Assembly: GCA_036986135.1 (NCBI GenBank)
Contig: BTQZ01000008.1
Location: 13,335 to 77,334 of the forward strand
DNA: 64,000 nt
Source of the DNA: JADFRG01 sp036986135
GTDB taxonomy: Bacteria > Chloroflexota > Anaerolineae > Anaerolineales > E44-bin32
Reading direction: 5' to 3'
How positions within the stretch are numbered: position 1 is the stretch's first letter; each line of letters begins with the position of its first letter. Below are positions 26,371 through 33,882 of the stretch, piece by piece. The notes beneath the pieces are model-generated. The model worked only from the letters and a program-made list of their open reading frames with translations. It was not told the DNA's origin and ran no database searches. A program made the position numbers and the translations under genes.

Positions 26371-27411
26371 TTAGAAGGAGACGTTCACGGCCGTGCCGTG
26401 AGCCTCCCAGACTTCCAATTGGTCTTTCGGCACGACGGGCTGCGTCCATCGGAACAACCACTTTGCCGCGTCCGGAGTCATGTTGATGCATCCTGCGCTG
26501 CGTGGAATTCCAAAATCATTATGCCAATACGTCCCATGGAAGGCATCGCCTATTTTATCAATATATGCCACCCACGGCACCCCCGGCAGGTCATAGCCGG
26601 TGGCGCGATTTCCGCTTGCCATGTGACGGGAAGGCCGCTTCCGGAAGGTCTCGAAGTCGCCTCTCGGAGTCAGGGATGGCTCTAGGCCAAACTTGCGCCC
26701 CGTCGAAACCTTCGTAGAGAAGACCATCGTATCGCCTTCGAAGAGGCTTACCCACTGGTTGCTCAGGTCGACCTTGATGAACTTATCCTCAGGAGGCACG
26801 TCGGGGGAGAGCGGTAAGATCTCTGCGACGGGGATTGGACGGAACGCGGCGGCCGGCGCGTAGTACACGTACGTGTACTTATCGTCCAGGATTCGATACC
26901 ACTTCTGCAGTTTCACATCTTGGCTGACGCCTGTGATCCAGTAGGTCGTGCCGTAATAGAACCGGTAGGCGATTTCGCTGTCCTCACGTGGACGCCAGCG
27001 GGCATCCACAATGGGCACCGTCAATTCTGTCAGCAAGCGCGAGCCAGGCAGCTCGACCAGCGGCTCGTTAAGTTCGTTGCGGACAGGCTGAATGCTGGAA
27101 GAGTGGCCATAACCCTGGCCAGGGATCTCGTACCAAATGCGGTTGTGCTCCGGAGCCGGATCGCCCACCCAGGCGGCCTCAATGTCGAAGACGTCATCTC
27201 GCCACAGCGTCTTGACCTTATCGCTCGCCCATGAAGGACGTGTGTAGATATCGAGTGTAGGATCGACGACGCGCCCCATCAAGCCACGGCTTGTTTCCAC
27301 GGCCTTGCTGGTCCAACGCAGCGGAATCCCCAGCGCCAGGAGGCCGGAGCTGGAAAGTTGGAGAAAATCGCGCCGGGATAGCGCGTCGCTGAGTTCGATA
27401 CCTTCAGGCAT
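26371..27411 (-). CDS. L,D-transpeptidase (YkuD) with Tat signal
   Basis: Forms 3-3 peptidoglycan cross-links or anchors proteins. The N-terminus carries SRRDFLQL followed by a hydrophobic stretch, a twin-arginine export signal. The middle has SH3-like strands. The C-terminal YkuD domain has HGTYWHNDFG and SAGCINMTPDAAKWLF with catalytic Cys in the canonical S-x-G-C position. Length of 346 aa. It is followed by a second, differently exported L,D-transpeptidase gene upstream (27498-28490) and an amidase, a cell-wall block. Confidence 0.9.
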   Translation of the reverse strand: MPEGIELSDALSRRDFLQLSSSGLLALGIPLRWTSKAVETSRGLMGRVVDPTLDIYTRPSWASDKVKTLWRDDVFDIEAAWVGDPAPEHNRIWYEIPGQGYGHSSSIQPVRNELNEPLVELPGSRLLTELTVPIVDARWRPREDSEIAYRFYYGTTYWITGVSQDVKLQKWYRILDDKYTYVYYAPAAAFRPIPVAEILPLSPDVPPEDKFIKVDLSNQWVSLFEGDTMVFSTKVSTGRKFGLEPSLTPRGDFETFRKRPSRHMASGNRATGYDLPGVPWVAYIDKIGDAFHGTYWHNDFGIPRSAGCINMTPDAAKWLFRWTQPVVPKDQLEVWEAHGTAVNVSF

Positions 27412-27497
27412 TTAGTTTCCCATCAAATGGAATGCTCGTACCCCAAAGGAGTGCTTGTACTCCGGAGGATTATTTGCAAGATTCGGACCGCTTACCA

Positions 27498-28490
27498 CTA
27501 AGGGTGAACGTTCACCAGCGTCCCGACGGAGGCGAAATTAAATAGCCATTCAGCCTCAGGGATAGTCATGTTCACGCAGCCATGGCTCATCGGCGTGCCA
27601 AAATTGTTGTGCCAATAGGTGCCGTGGAGGGCATACCCTCGATAGTAGTACATGGTCCAGGGGACATCCGGCAGGTAGTAGCCGGGCCCAGCCATATCGG
27701 TTGCCGCCAACTTCACGTAGACACGGAACTGGCCCGTGAGTGTGGGATGAGCTGAGGTTCCGGTCGAAACAATAAAACTGCGCACTTGTGTTGCGCCCTC
27801 GTAGGCCGTCACCTTTTGCTCGCTCAGGTCCACATCGACCCAACGCCCTTCATTCGCAAGTTCGCGCGGATCTGTGCTATAGGTCCATGAAAGGTTTGGC
27901 CGTCGGGTTGGTGTCGACGTCGGGGAGGGCGTAAGAGTTTGCGTCGGCGTCGGGGTAGGCGTCGGCGTGTTTGTGGGAGTTGGCGTCGGTGTGGGTGTAT
28001 TGGTATACGTGGCTTTCGCCACAGGCCCCGAAGCCGTTTGAGGTTCGAGTGCATTGGCTGGCTGGCCGCCAAGCCACGCTCCGATGGCAGCTGCAAGCAC
28101 CAGGCCCGGAAGTGCGATCCGCAGCGAAAATAATCGGCGGGGGCTCAGTACTTCGAGTGGCAACATCTGGATACTCGGGAGATTCGCTGCTCGAAGAGCC
28201 TGTTTGCGCTCGCTGGACGGCAAGCGGCGAATCATCCAGCGGATGGCTTTCTTGGCCGGCTGGCTGCGCGGATTGATCTCCAGCGCGCGCGCCAGGTATG
28301 CGAGACCCGCCTTCGTATCCGCCGTGGCCGCCAGATACAGCCAGGGTTCTTCCTTATTAGGGAGGAGCTTGGCAGCCAAGCGTGCCTGACGACGCGCTTC
28401 GGCTTTATCGCCGCGCGCAAGCGCATTATGCGCCAGACGCAATGCTTCGGTGGCTTCGCTGGAGGGAGTGCGAGGGGGAAAGGAAGTCAA
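27498..28490 (-). CDS. Membrane-anchored L,D-transpeptidase (YkuD)
   Basis: 330 residues. A cytosolic N-terminal part with TPR-like helices (SEATEALRLAHNALARGDKAEARRQ) is followed by one membrane helix (SLRIALPGLVLAAAIGAWLGG), a long Thr/Pro repeat linker and an extracytoplasmic YkuD domain with HGTYWHNNFG and SHGCVNMTIPEAEWLF (catalytic Cys). The signal anchor differs from the Tat signal of its neighbour, though the catalytic domains are close. The low-complexity linker is coded by GT-rich repeats at about 27900-28020. Confidence 0.9.
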   Translation of the reverse strand: MTSFPPRTPSSEATEALRLAHNALARGDKAEARRQARLAAKLLPNKEEPWLYLAATADTKAGLAYLARALEINPRSQPAKKAIRWMIRRLPSSERKQALRAANLPSIQMLPLEVLSPRRLFSLRIALPGLVLAAAIGAWLGGQPANALEPQTASGPVAKATYTNTPTPTPTPTNTPTPTPTPTQTLTPSPTSTPTRRPNLSWTYSTDPRELANEGRWVDVDLSEQKVTAYEGATQVRSFIVSTGTSAHPTLTGQFRVYVKLAATDMAGPGYYLPDVPWTMYYYRGYALHGTYWHNNFGTPMSHGCVNMTIPEAEWLFNFASVGTLVNVHP

Positions 28491-28548
28491 GGCATGCTCT
28501 CAGGGTCCGCTAACCCCGCTCCATGACGCGGGGCGCGCCTGCAAGCGC

Positions 28549-29355
28549 TCAGGGCAGGTCGCTGAGCGGCAGTGTGGCGGGCTCGTTGTTCACGAAACAC
28601 AACAACCCATCCACGATCCCCCGGGCCGCCCTGTCAGGCTCCTTTGTCAGGAAATCTCTGTCCAGGAATAGAAAGCCAACTTCAACGATGGCCGCTGGGG
28701 TCAGACTGTTGATCTCGTAGAAGGTATGATACTCGGTCATATCCAGCGTGACGCTATTTGGGTGAAAGCGTAGGTCTGTCGCCCTCCCATAGCGGTCTGC
28801 CATACATGCCACCAGGCGTTGCGACCGGTCGGGAACAGCCGTATCTAGGGCTGCGGAGACCTTATATCCGGTGGCCTGCTCGTTGATCGCCGCACACGAG
28901 TCGGCATGTATTGAGACCAGCGCCGAACCCCGGAACCCGTCTAGGCGGGCGTCGAACTCGTCCAGAAGCATTGTCTCGTACCCTGCGCCTTCCAGTCCCG
29001 TCGCCACCTGGCGGGCAATATCTGCATTGATCTCCGCCTCGGTGAGACCGTCGGGACAGGTGGCGCCGGGATCATCTAGACCAGTGTCCGGACGAGGACC
29101 GGCATGACCGGCCACAATCCCAATGGGCAGCGCACCGGTCTGTTCGGGAATATCCGCCTGGGCAGGCTGCTCTTTGGAAGAGCTTTCTAGAGCGACCATC
29201 AATTGACCTACCAACTCACCTGGATCGAGACTGGCAGGCTTCCAAGCCGTGAGAACGGTGGCGACAAGTGCTGCGACCCCCAAAGTGACGGCTACGTGCC
29301 GTGGAAACTGACTCGAGGATCCTTTCGTGGAGCTACCGGCCGTGCGCTTCGACAT
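28549..29355 (-). CDS. N-acetylmuramoyl-L-alanine amidase (amidase_3 type)
   Basis: Zinc amidase that removes stem peptides from glycan. After a membrane anchor (HVAVTLGVAALVATVLTA) the catalytic domain shows GIVAGHAGP (first His), SIHADS (second His) and AIVEVGFLF (catalytic Glu). A further metal Glu lies in GLTEAEINADIA. A TATAAT on the minus strand at 29390-29385 gives a leader of about 25 nt. It heads the minus-strand cell-wall block and is divergent from the cysteine-biosynthesis operon. Confidence 0.82.
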   Translation of the reverse strand: MSKRTAGSSTKGSSSQFPRHVAVTLGVAALVATVLTAWKPASLDPGELVGQLMVALESSSKEQPAQADIPEQTGALPIGIVAGHAGPRPDTGLDDPGATCPDGLTEAEINADIARQVATGLEGAGYETMLLDEFDARLDGFRGSALVSIHADSCAAINEQATGYKVSAALDTAVPDRSQRLVACMADRYGRATDLRFHPNSVTLDMTEYHTFYEINSLTPAAIVEVGFLFLDRDFLTKEPDRAARGIVDGLLCFVNNEPATLPLSDLP

Positions 29356-29504
29356 GGCAGGCAGGATGCTATCCCGACGGAGTCATTATAGCAAGGAGAA
29401 ATGGGCCACCTTGTAGCACCAGGGTCCCATCCGACCTTAAGCGTGAATTTGCTGCGGGCGAAAGAGACCTGTTGGAGTCATTCATTGGATTTCTGAATCT
29501 GGCG

Positions 29505-29532
29505 TTGACAACTCTGATCGCAGGGATATAAT
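29505..29532 (+). promoter_or_regulatory. Consensus sigma-70-type promoter of the cysteine operon
   Basis: Perfect TTGACA (29505-29510) and perfect TATAAT (29527-29532) with a 16-bp spacer, the best promoter in the window. Transcription should start near 29540, about 200 nt before the synthase start codon. Confidence 0.85.
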
Positions 29533-29539
29533 ATTTGTC

Positions 29540-29740
29540 GTATTCTTCTGACAAATTCGTGATGATTCACTGCATTTGTAGGAGGCGGGGGCAGTAGGCG
29601 TCCCGCCTGAGGTCGAATAGGAGCCAGCTAGCCCAAGAGCTGCCTCAGCGGAGATTTGCCGGCTCGCCCCCGCGATGAGATCTAGCATCCATCGCCCAGA
29701 CGGGGAGCGAGCCGTTTGCTTTTGCAGGGCTATTAATGAA
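29540..29740 (+). ncRNA. Structured 5' leader or small RNA upstream of cysM
   Basis: From the predicted start point a GC-rich fold is visible. GCGGGGGC (29585-29592) pairs with GCCCCCGC (29666-29673) and encloses an AGGCG/CGCCT hairpin (29596-29608), a GAGG/CCTC pair (29610/29643) and an AGCT/AGCT hairpin. It matches no riboswitch consensus I can recall (SAM, T-box, glycine, cobalamin all checked by eye). It could regulate the operon or be a separate small RNA. Confidence 0.4.
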
Positions 29741-30664
29741 ATGAGAAGTCCAACACAACAAATCATCGAACGGGAAGGGCTTCTGGGGACTGTGGGGAAC
29801 ACTCCCATCATTCCCCTACGGCAGCTGCACTCTGGGGCGGTCGAGATCTATGCCAAGGCCGAGTGGCATAACCCCAGCGGATCGATCAAGGACCGTCCGG
29901 CGGCCGCTATCCTGCGCGAGGCGCTTCAGTCCGGTGAACTTAGCAATGGGCGAAGTCTGCTTGACTCGACCTCCGGAAACATGGGAATCGCGTATGCCAC
30001 GCTCGCGGCCTCCATTGGGGTGACGGTGCATCTGACTCTGCCAGCTAACGCTAACAAAGCGCGGAAGGGGATCCTGAACGCGCTCGGAACGCAGGTCACT
30101 CTGACAGATCCGCTTGAAGGATCGGATGGGGCGCGTCATGCTGCGGCTGCAGTTGCCGCCGAGCACCCGGACCGGTACTACTACGCGGATCAATATTCCA
30201 ACCCGGCCAACTGGCGCGCGCATTTCGAAACGACTGGCCCGGAAATACTTAGAGACACGGATGGACGCGTAACCCACTTCGTGGCGGGGCTGGGGACGAC
30301 AGGAACCGTCGTCGGGACCGGCCGATATTTGAGGGAAGCGGCTCCCGGCGTCCAGATCGTTGCGTTCCAGCCTGAGGGTCCGCTGCACGGGTTAGAAGGA
30401 TTGAAGAATCTATCTTCCAGCGAGGTGCCAGAGATCTTCGATCCGCGCGTGCCGGACGAAACCCTCGAGGTCAGAACGGAAGATGCATATGCCATGGCGC
30501 GGCGCCTGGCACGTGAGGAGGGTTTGTTGGTTGGCCCGTCCAGCGCGGCCGCGGCAGTAACCGCTTTGGCACTCGCTGAACGGATGGATACAGGTGTGAT
30601 CGTGACGATATTTGCCGACTCAGGTTTGAAATACCTGGACCTGCCATTCTGGAACGAACCATGA
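29741..30664 (+). CDS. cysM: PLP-dependent cysteine synthase, CysM-like
   Basis: Beta-replacement enzyme making cysteine. The PLP Lys is at 50 (HNPSGSIKDRP), the substrate loop is STSGNMG, and the phosphate cup is GLGTTGTVVGTGR. The LKNLSSSEVPEIFDP segment resembles the mycobacterial CysM loop, which uses O-phosphoserine and sulfur from thiocarboxylated CysO. The matching genes for carrier, JAMM and E1 follow directly, so a carrier-dependent CysM is favoured over a sulfide-dependent CysK. The ATG at 29741 puts the TVGNTP motif at the usual distance. The stop overlaps the JAMM gene by 4 nt. Confidence 0.85.
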   Translation: MRSPTQQIIEREGLLGTVGNTPIIPLRQLHSGAVEIYAKAEWHNPSGSIKDRPAAAILREALQSGELSNGRSLLDSTSGNMGIAYATLAASIGVTVHLTLPANANKARKGILNALGTQVTLTDPLEGSDGARHAAAAVAAEHPDRYYYADQYSNPANWRAHFETTGPEILRDTDGRVTHFVAGLGTTGTVVGTGRYLREAAPGVQIVAFQPEGPLHGLEGLKNLSSSEVPEIFDPRVPDETLEVRTEDAYAMARRLAREEGLLVGPSSAAAAVTALALAERMDTGVIVTIFADSGLKYLDLPFWNEP

Positions 30665-31098
30665 AGCTCACGATCCCCGGCCCGGTCATGGATGAAATCC
30701 GCGGCCACGGTGAAAAGCTCTATCCTGAGGAGGGCGCCGGCCTCATCTTAGGCTCGATTGAGGGCGAGCATCGCGCGGCAAGACGGGTGCTGCCAATGCC
30801 AAATCACTTCAATTCCGGCAAACGGAATCGGCGTTATTTGCTCGATCCACAGGAAATCCTTCAGGCGGAGGAGCTTGCCGAGCAGCTCGGACTCGAGGTG
30901 ATCGGAATCTTTCACTCCCATCCGGATCATCCGCCTGCCCCCTCCCAGTACGACCTGGACTGGGCAGTGCCCTGGTATGTCTATTTGATCACCCGCGTCG
31001 AACAAGGTGAGGCATCGGAATCGCGCGCCTGGCGAATGCTGGAAGACCATACGCGCATGGTCGAGGAAGTCTTAGAGATTAAGGACAGTGACGGATGA
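30661..31098 (+). CDS. mec: JAMM/MPN+ metallopeptidase, Mec-like
   Basis: Zinc isopeptidase of 145 residues with a complete JAMM signature: Glu24 in PEEGAGLILG, His85 and His87 in HSHP, Ser95 and Asp98 (HxHx7SxxD). In Mycobacterium the Mec protein releases cysteine from the CysO-cysteine adduct. Here it is coded between the synthase and the carrier, overlapping both (4 nt each). Because the carrier is made as a membrane-tailed precursor, this enzyme may also cut after the Gly-Gly; that second role is inference. Confidence 0.88.
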   Translation: MKLTIPGPVMDEIRGHGEKLYPEEGAGLILGSIEGEHRAARRVLPMPNHFNSGKRNRRYLLDPQEILQAEELAEQLGLEVIGIFHSHPDHPPAPSQYDLDWAVPWYVYLITRVEQGEASESRAWRMLEDHTRMVEEVLEIKDSDG

Positions 31099-31847
31099 GC
31101 CAAATTCGGGTTCCCACTCCGCTGCGCGCATACACCGAAGGACAATCGCAGCTCAAGGTCGAGGCAAGCTCCGTTGGGGAGGCCCTACAGGAGTTGACTG
31201 CGCAATTCCCTTCCATTGCTCCGCATCTGTATAACGATGAAGGGGACCTGAGACCCTACGTGAATTTGTTTGTCAACGATCAAGATGTACGAGCCCTGGA
31301 TGGAGAGCAGACCGAGATCCATGATGGTGATACGCTCATGATCCTGCCGAGTATCGCTGGCGGGCTATCTGGATCCTTGAAGGCCCTCGATCACAGCGCG
31401 ATGCAGACCAGCATGGCGGTTCGCCTGGGTCTGCTTCTGGCGGCGTTCGTTGTGGATGCGCCCTGGTTGGTGGCGATCGCCAGCCTCCTGATGCTGATCG
31501 GAACAGCACGCGGAAGACCGGATTTCGTGTTCGTCTACCGGGCGCTGCGGCGTGCGGGCTGGATCTCGCCCGATCTGATCCCGGACAACCCAGAGCCGCA
31601 TCGCTTCTCGCTTGGCATCGGCGGCGTTTTCCTCGCCGGCGGCACCTTGGCCTTTCTGGCAGGCCTCCCGGTTGCCGGCTGGGCGCTGACCTGGATCGTG
31701 ATCGGCCTAAGTGCGCTCAATCTCTTCGGAGGGTTCTGCGTGGGGTGCGCGGCTTACTATTGGTTCAACCGCATCGGTCTTCCTGGCTTTGTAAAGGCCC
31801 CACCTCCGGGCGTATTCCCTGGTCGGCGGCCGGGCCATCCGGACTGA
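31095..31847 (+). CDS. CysO-like sulfur carrier fused to DUF4395 membrane domain
   Basis: 250 residues, two parts in one uninterrupted frame. Residues 1-90 are a ThiS/MoaD/CysO beta-grasp ending in LMILPSIAGG, close to the C-terminus of mycobacterial CysO, with Gly-Gly at 89-90. Residues 105-235 are a DUF4395 domain with about four membrane helices and a conserved GFCVGCAAYYWF (Cys215/Cys218). A normal carrier ends at Gly-Gly so that it can be adenylated. Here 160 residues follow, so processing or an alternative end is needed. DUF4395 commonly neighbours thioredoxin genes, as here. Confidence 0.88.
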   Translation: MSQIRVPTPLRAYTEGQSQLKVEASSVGEALQELTAQFPSIAPHLYNDEGDLRPYVNLFVNDQDVRALDGEQTEIHDGDTLMILPSIAGGLSGSLKALDHSAMQTSMAVRLGLLLAAFVVDAPWLVAIASLLMLIGTARGRPDFVFVYRALRRAGWISPDLIPDNPEPHRFSLGIGGVFLAGGTLAFLAGLPVAGWALTWIVIGLSALNLFGGFCVGCAAYYWFNRIGLPGFVKAPPPGVFPGRRPGHPD

Positions 31848-31951
31848 GGTCTCGAAATCCGATGCATCCCTTGTATCGCTCCGTTTCCGGGCTGCTCGTA
31901 AGCCGCGATCGTGTGATTGCAAGCAGTGGGAGGTATGCTTTTCATTGAACG

Positions 31952-32398
31952 ATGCTTGAACGCCTCTTAGTCGCGCTCGCCCTTATCTTGCTTGGGTGTC
32001 TCGCGTACCGGATATACGGCTGGTTCGTCATGCGCAGGCTAGTCCGCACGGGTTTGAACCTAGATGGATACGCGCTGGGCAAGCCAGCGATCTTGTACTT
32101 TACCGATCCTGGATGCGCGCCCTGCCAAACGGTCCAGGATCCCGCGCTGGAACAAGTTGCCGCTCAATACGGAGAGCGACTTCAGATTATCAAGGTGCAG
32201 GCCTTTGAGAACCCGCATTTCACCGATTCTTGGGGTGTACTTTCCCTTCCCACGACTTTCATCATCGATGCACGGGGACGTCCCAGGGGCGTCAATCACG
32301 GCGTGGCGCGTGCACCGAGGCTCGTAGATCAACTCAGAGCGATCGGAGAGACGTCTCCCCTGCAGGGTGAGCCCAGTACAATCGATTCCCTGAGCTAA
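31952..32398 (+). CDS. Membrane-anchored thioredoxin-like protein
   Basis: 148 residues with one N-terminal membrane helix (LLVALALILLGCLAYRIYGWFV) and a thioredoxin fold with active site GCAPC (Cys55, Cys58) and cis-Pro in LSLPTTFII. The TlpA/thioredoxin-like domain's side of the membrane is not certain, as the anchor has flanking Arg residues on both sides. It follows the DUF4395 fusion after a 104-nt gap and precedes the E1/rhodanese gene. A redox partner for the Cys pair in DUF4395 is a reasonable guess. Confidence 0.8.
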   Translation: MLERLLVALALILLGCLAYRIYGWFVMRRLVRTGLNLDGYALGKPAILYFTDPGCAPCQTVQDPALEQVAAQYGERLQIIKVQAFENPHFTDSWGVLSLPTTFIIDARGRPRGVNHGVARAPRLVDQLRAIGETSPLQGEPSTIDSLS

Positions 32399-32432
32399 TT
32401 TGTGTGTAGATCGAGATCGAAGGATGGAACCA

Positions 32433-33602
32433 ATGTCTATATCTTCCAACGGGACTGAACTCAGCCACAAAGAAATCCTGCGCTACTCCCGCCATCTTCT
32501 GATGCCGGAGGTCGGGCTTGAGGGCCAATCGAAGCTCAAAGGCTCTTCGGTATTGATCATTGGCACGGGCGGCTTGGGATCTCCGGTCGCAATGTATCTG
32601 GCGGCGGCGGGGGTCGGCAGGATCGGATTAGTGGATTATGACGTGGTCGATTTCACCAACTTGCAGCGCCAGATCATCCATGGAACCTCCACTTTAGGAG
32701 AACGCAAGGTGCATTCGGCCCGGGCTCGCATGCTCGATATCAATCCCGAAGTGCAGGTCGATATCTACGATGAGCCTTTCACCTCGGAAAATGCCTTCGG
32801 GATCGCCGAGCCTTATGACGTCATTGTCGATGGGACGGACAACTTCCCCACCCGCTACCTGGTCAACGACCTCTCCGTACTCACCGGCAAGCCCAACGTG
32901 TACGGCTCGATCTTTCGCTTCGAGGGACAGCTCAGCGTCTTCTGGGCCGAGCGTGGCCCGTGCTACCGGTGCTTGTTTCCCGAACCCCCACCCCCGGGCC
33001 TTGTGCCCTCGTGCGCAGAAGGCGGCGTCTTCGGCGTGCTGCCCGGAACCATCGGGGCTCTCCAGGCCACCGAGACCCTCAAGCTGCTGCTGGATATCGG
33101 GGAGCCCATGATCGGTAAGCTGCTCCTTTTCGATGCCCTGGAAATGAGCTTCGAAGAACTGCGGCTCAAAAAAAACCCGAACTGTCGCGTCTGCTCAGAG
33201 AACCCGGAAGTTACCGAGTTGATCGATTACGAAGCTTTCTGCGGCGTGCCAGGCCATGACCGGGAGGAAGGCCTGCTTTCCAGCGAGTGGGAGATTGAAC
33301 CTACGGAGCTCGCGCAGCGCCTGGAGAAAGGCGAACGCGTACGGTTGATCGACGTACGTGAACCACATGAACTCGAGATCTCGAGCATTGAAGGAGCTGA
33401 GCTCTTTCCGCTAGGTGGGCTCGCGGCGCGCTTGCATGAGCTCGACAGCGCGGACGAGATGGTGATCTTCTGCAAGTCAGGCTCGCGAGCCGCTCGAGCG
33501 GTAGAGCTCCTGGCCGGCGCGGGATTTCGCAAACTAAAGAACCTGCGCGGAGGGATCAACGCTTGGGCACGCGAAGTAGACCCGAGCCTTCCACTCTACT
33601 AG
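32433..33602 (+). CDS. moeZ: MoeZ-like sulfur-carrier adenylyltransferase/rhodanese
   Basis: E1-like enzyme activating the carrier C-terminus. The ThiF/MoeB domain has the ATP motif IGTGGLGSPVAMYLAAAG, the DYDVVDFTNLQRQ loop and VPSCAEGGVFGVLPG. Zinc Cys pairs CYRC and CRVC are present. The C-terminal rhodanese domain carries its persulfide Cys in IFCKSGSRAARA. This is the adenylyltransferase plus sulfurtransferase that makes CysO thiocarboxylate in mycobacteria. The start at 32433 has AAGGA 8 nt upstream, better than starts at 32400 or 32424. It closes the cysteine locus. Confidence 0.9.
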   Translation: MSISSNGTELSHKEILRYSRHLLMPEVGLEGQSKLKGSSVLIIGTGGLGSPVAMYLAAAGVGRIGLVDYDVVDFTNLQRQIIHGTSTLGERKVHSARARMLDINPEVQVDIYDEPFTSENAFGIAEPYDVIVDGTDNFPTRYLVNDLSVLTGKPNVYGSIFRFEGQLSVFWAERGPCYRCLFPEPPPPGLVPSCAEGGVFGVLPGTIGALQATETLKLLLDIGEPMIGKLLLFDALEMSFEELRLKKNPNCRVCSENPEVTELIDYEAFCGVPGHDREEGLLSSEWEIEPTELAQRLEKGERVRLIDVREPHELEISSIEGAELFPLGGLAARLHELDSADEMVIFCKSGSRAARAVELLAGAGFRKLKNLRGGINAWAREVDPSLPLY

Positions 33603-33855
33603 CGACCCGCGCGCAAACCACTCAGCAAAGAGCACCGTCCGCCCAGCGACGCCAGGCGCTTGCCGGCACGCGATGGGAGATTGGCGGAGCCTGAGCTCTC
33701 GCTCCACTGGCTCAGATGCTCGGCGGTGGCGCCGATCCCGATGGTGACTTACGAACCCGACGCAAGGTAGGGCCCATCGCTGGCGACATTCGCGCCCACA
33801 TCGCCGCTGAGAGCGGCACCGAGAAAATCCCGCAGGGAGCGCGGGGTTTTTGTTT
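33603..33855 (+). ncRNA. Structured non-coding stretch, possible RNA gene
   Basis: No coding sequence; several stems can be drawn. GCGATGGG (33670-33677) pairs with CCCATCGC (33773-33780) over 95 nt. Inside are CTGAGC/GCTCAG (33691/33710) and TCGGCG/CGCCGA (33720/33730). GCCGCT-gag-AGCGGC (33803-33817) follows, then an intrinsic terminator. No promoter was found, so it could be the 3' UTR of the moeZ transcript. I could not match it to 6S, SRP, tmRNA or RNase P. Confidence 0.35.
33829..33855 (+). terminator. Intrinsic terminator after the cysteine locus
   Basis: CCCGC (33829-33833) pairs with GCGGG (33841-33845) and is followed by GTTTTTGTTTCTT. It terminates whatever RNA covers 33603-33829, most likely the moeZ transcript. 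Confidence 0.8.
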
Positions 33856-33882
33856 CTTGATTTCAAGTTGTTCTGCGGCGTT

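Noticed and set aside
27870..28030. GT-rich tandem repeats considered as CRISPR or microsatellite locus
   Set aside because: They encode the Thr/Pro linker of an L,D-transpeptidase in frame; spacing is irregular and there are no unique spacers.
29540..29740. Leader tested by eye as SAM-I, T-box, cobalamin, glycine or ZTP riboswitch
   Set aside because: None of the conserved core sequences of these classes is present; kept only as an unknown structured leader.
30190..30708. 172-codon minus-strand frame opposite cysM
   Set aside because: The plus strand has all PLP-enzyme motifs; the antisense frame is a shadow.
33603..33855. Tested by eye as 6S, SRP, tmRNA or RNase P RNA
   Set aside because: The conserved SRP tetraloop region, tmRNA ends and RNase P P4 core were not found.
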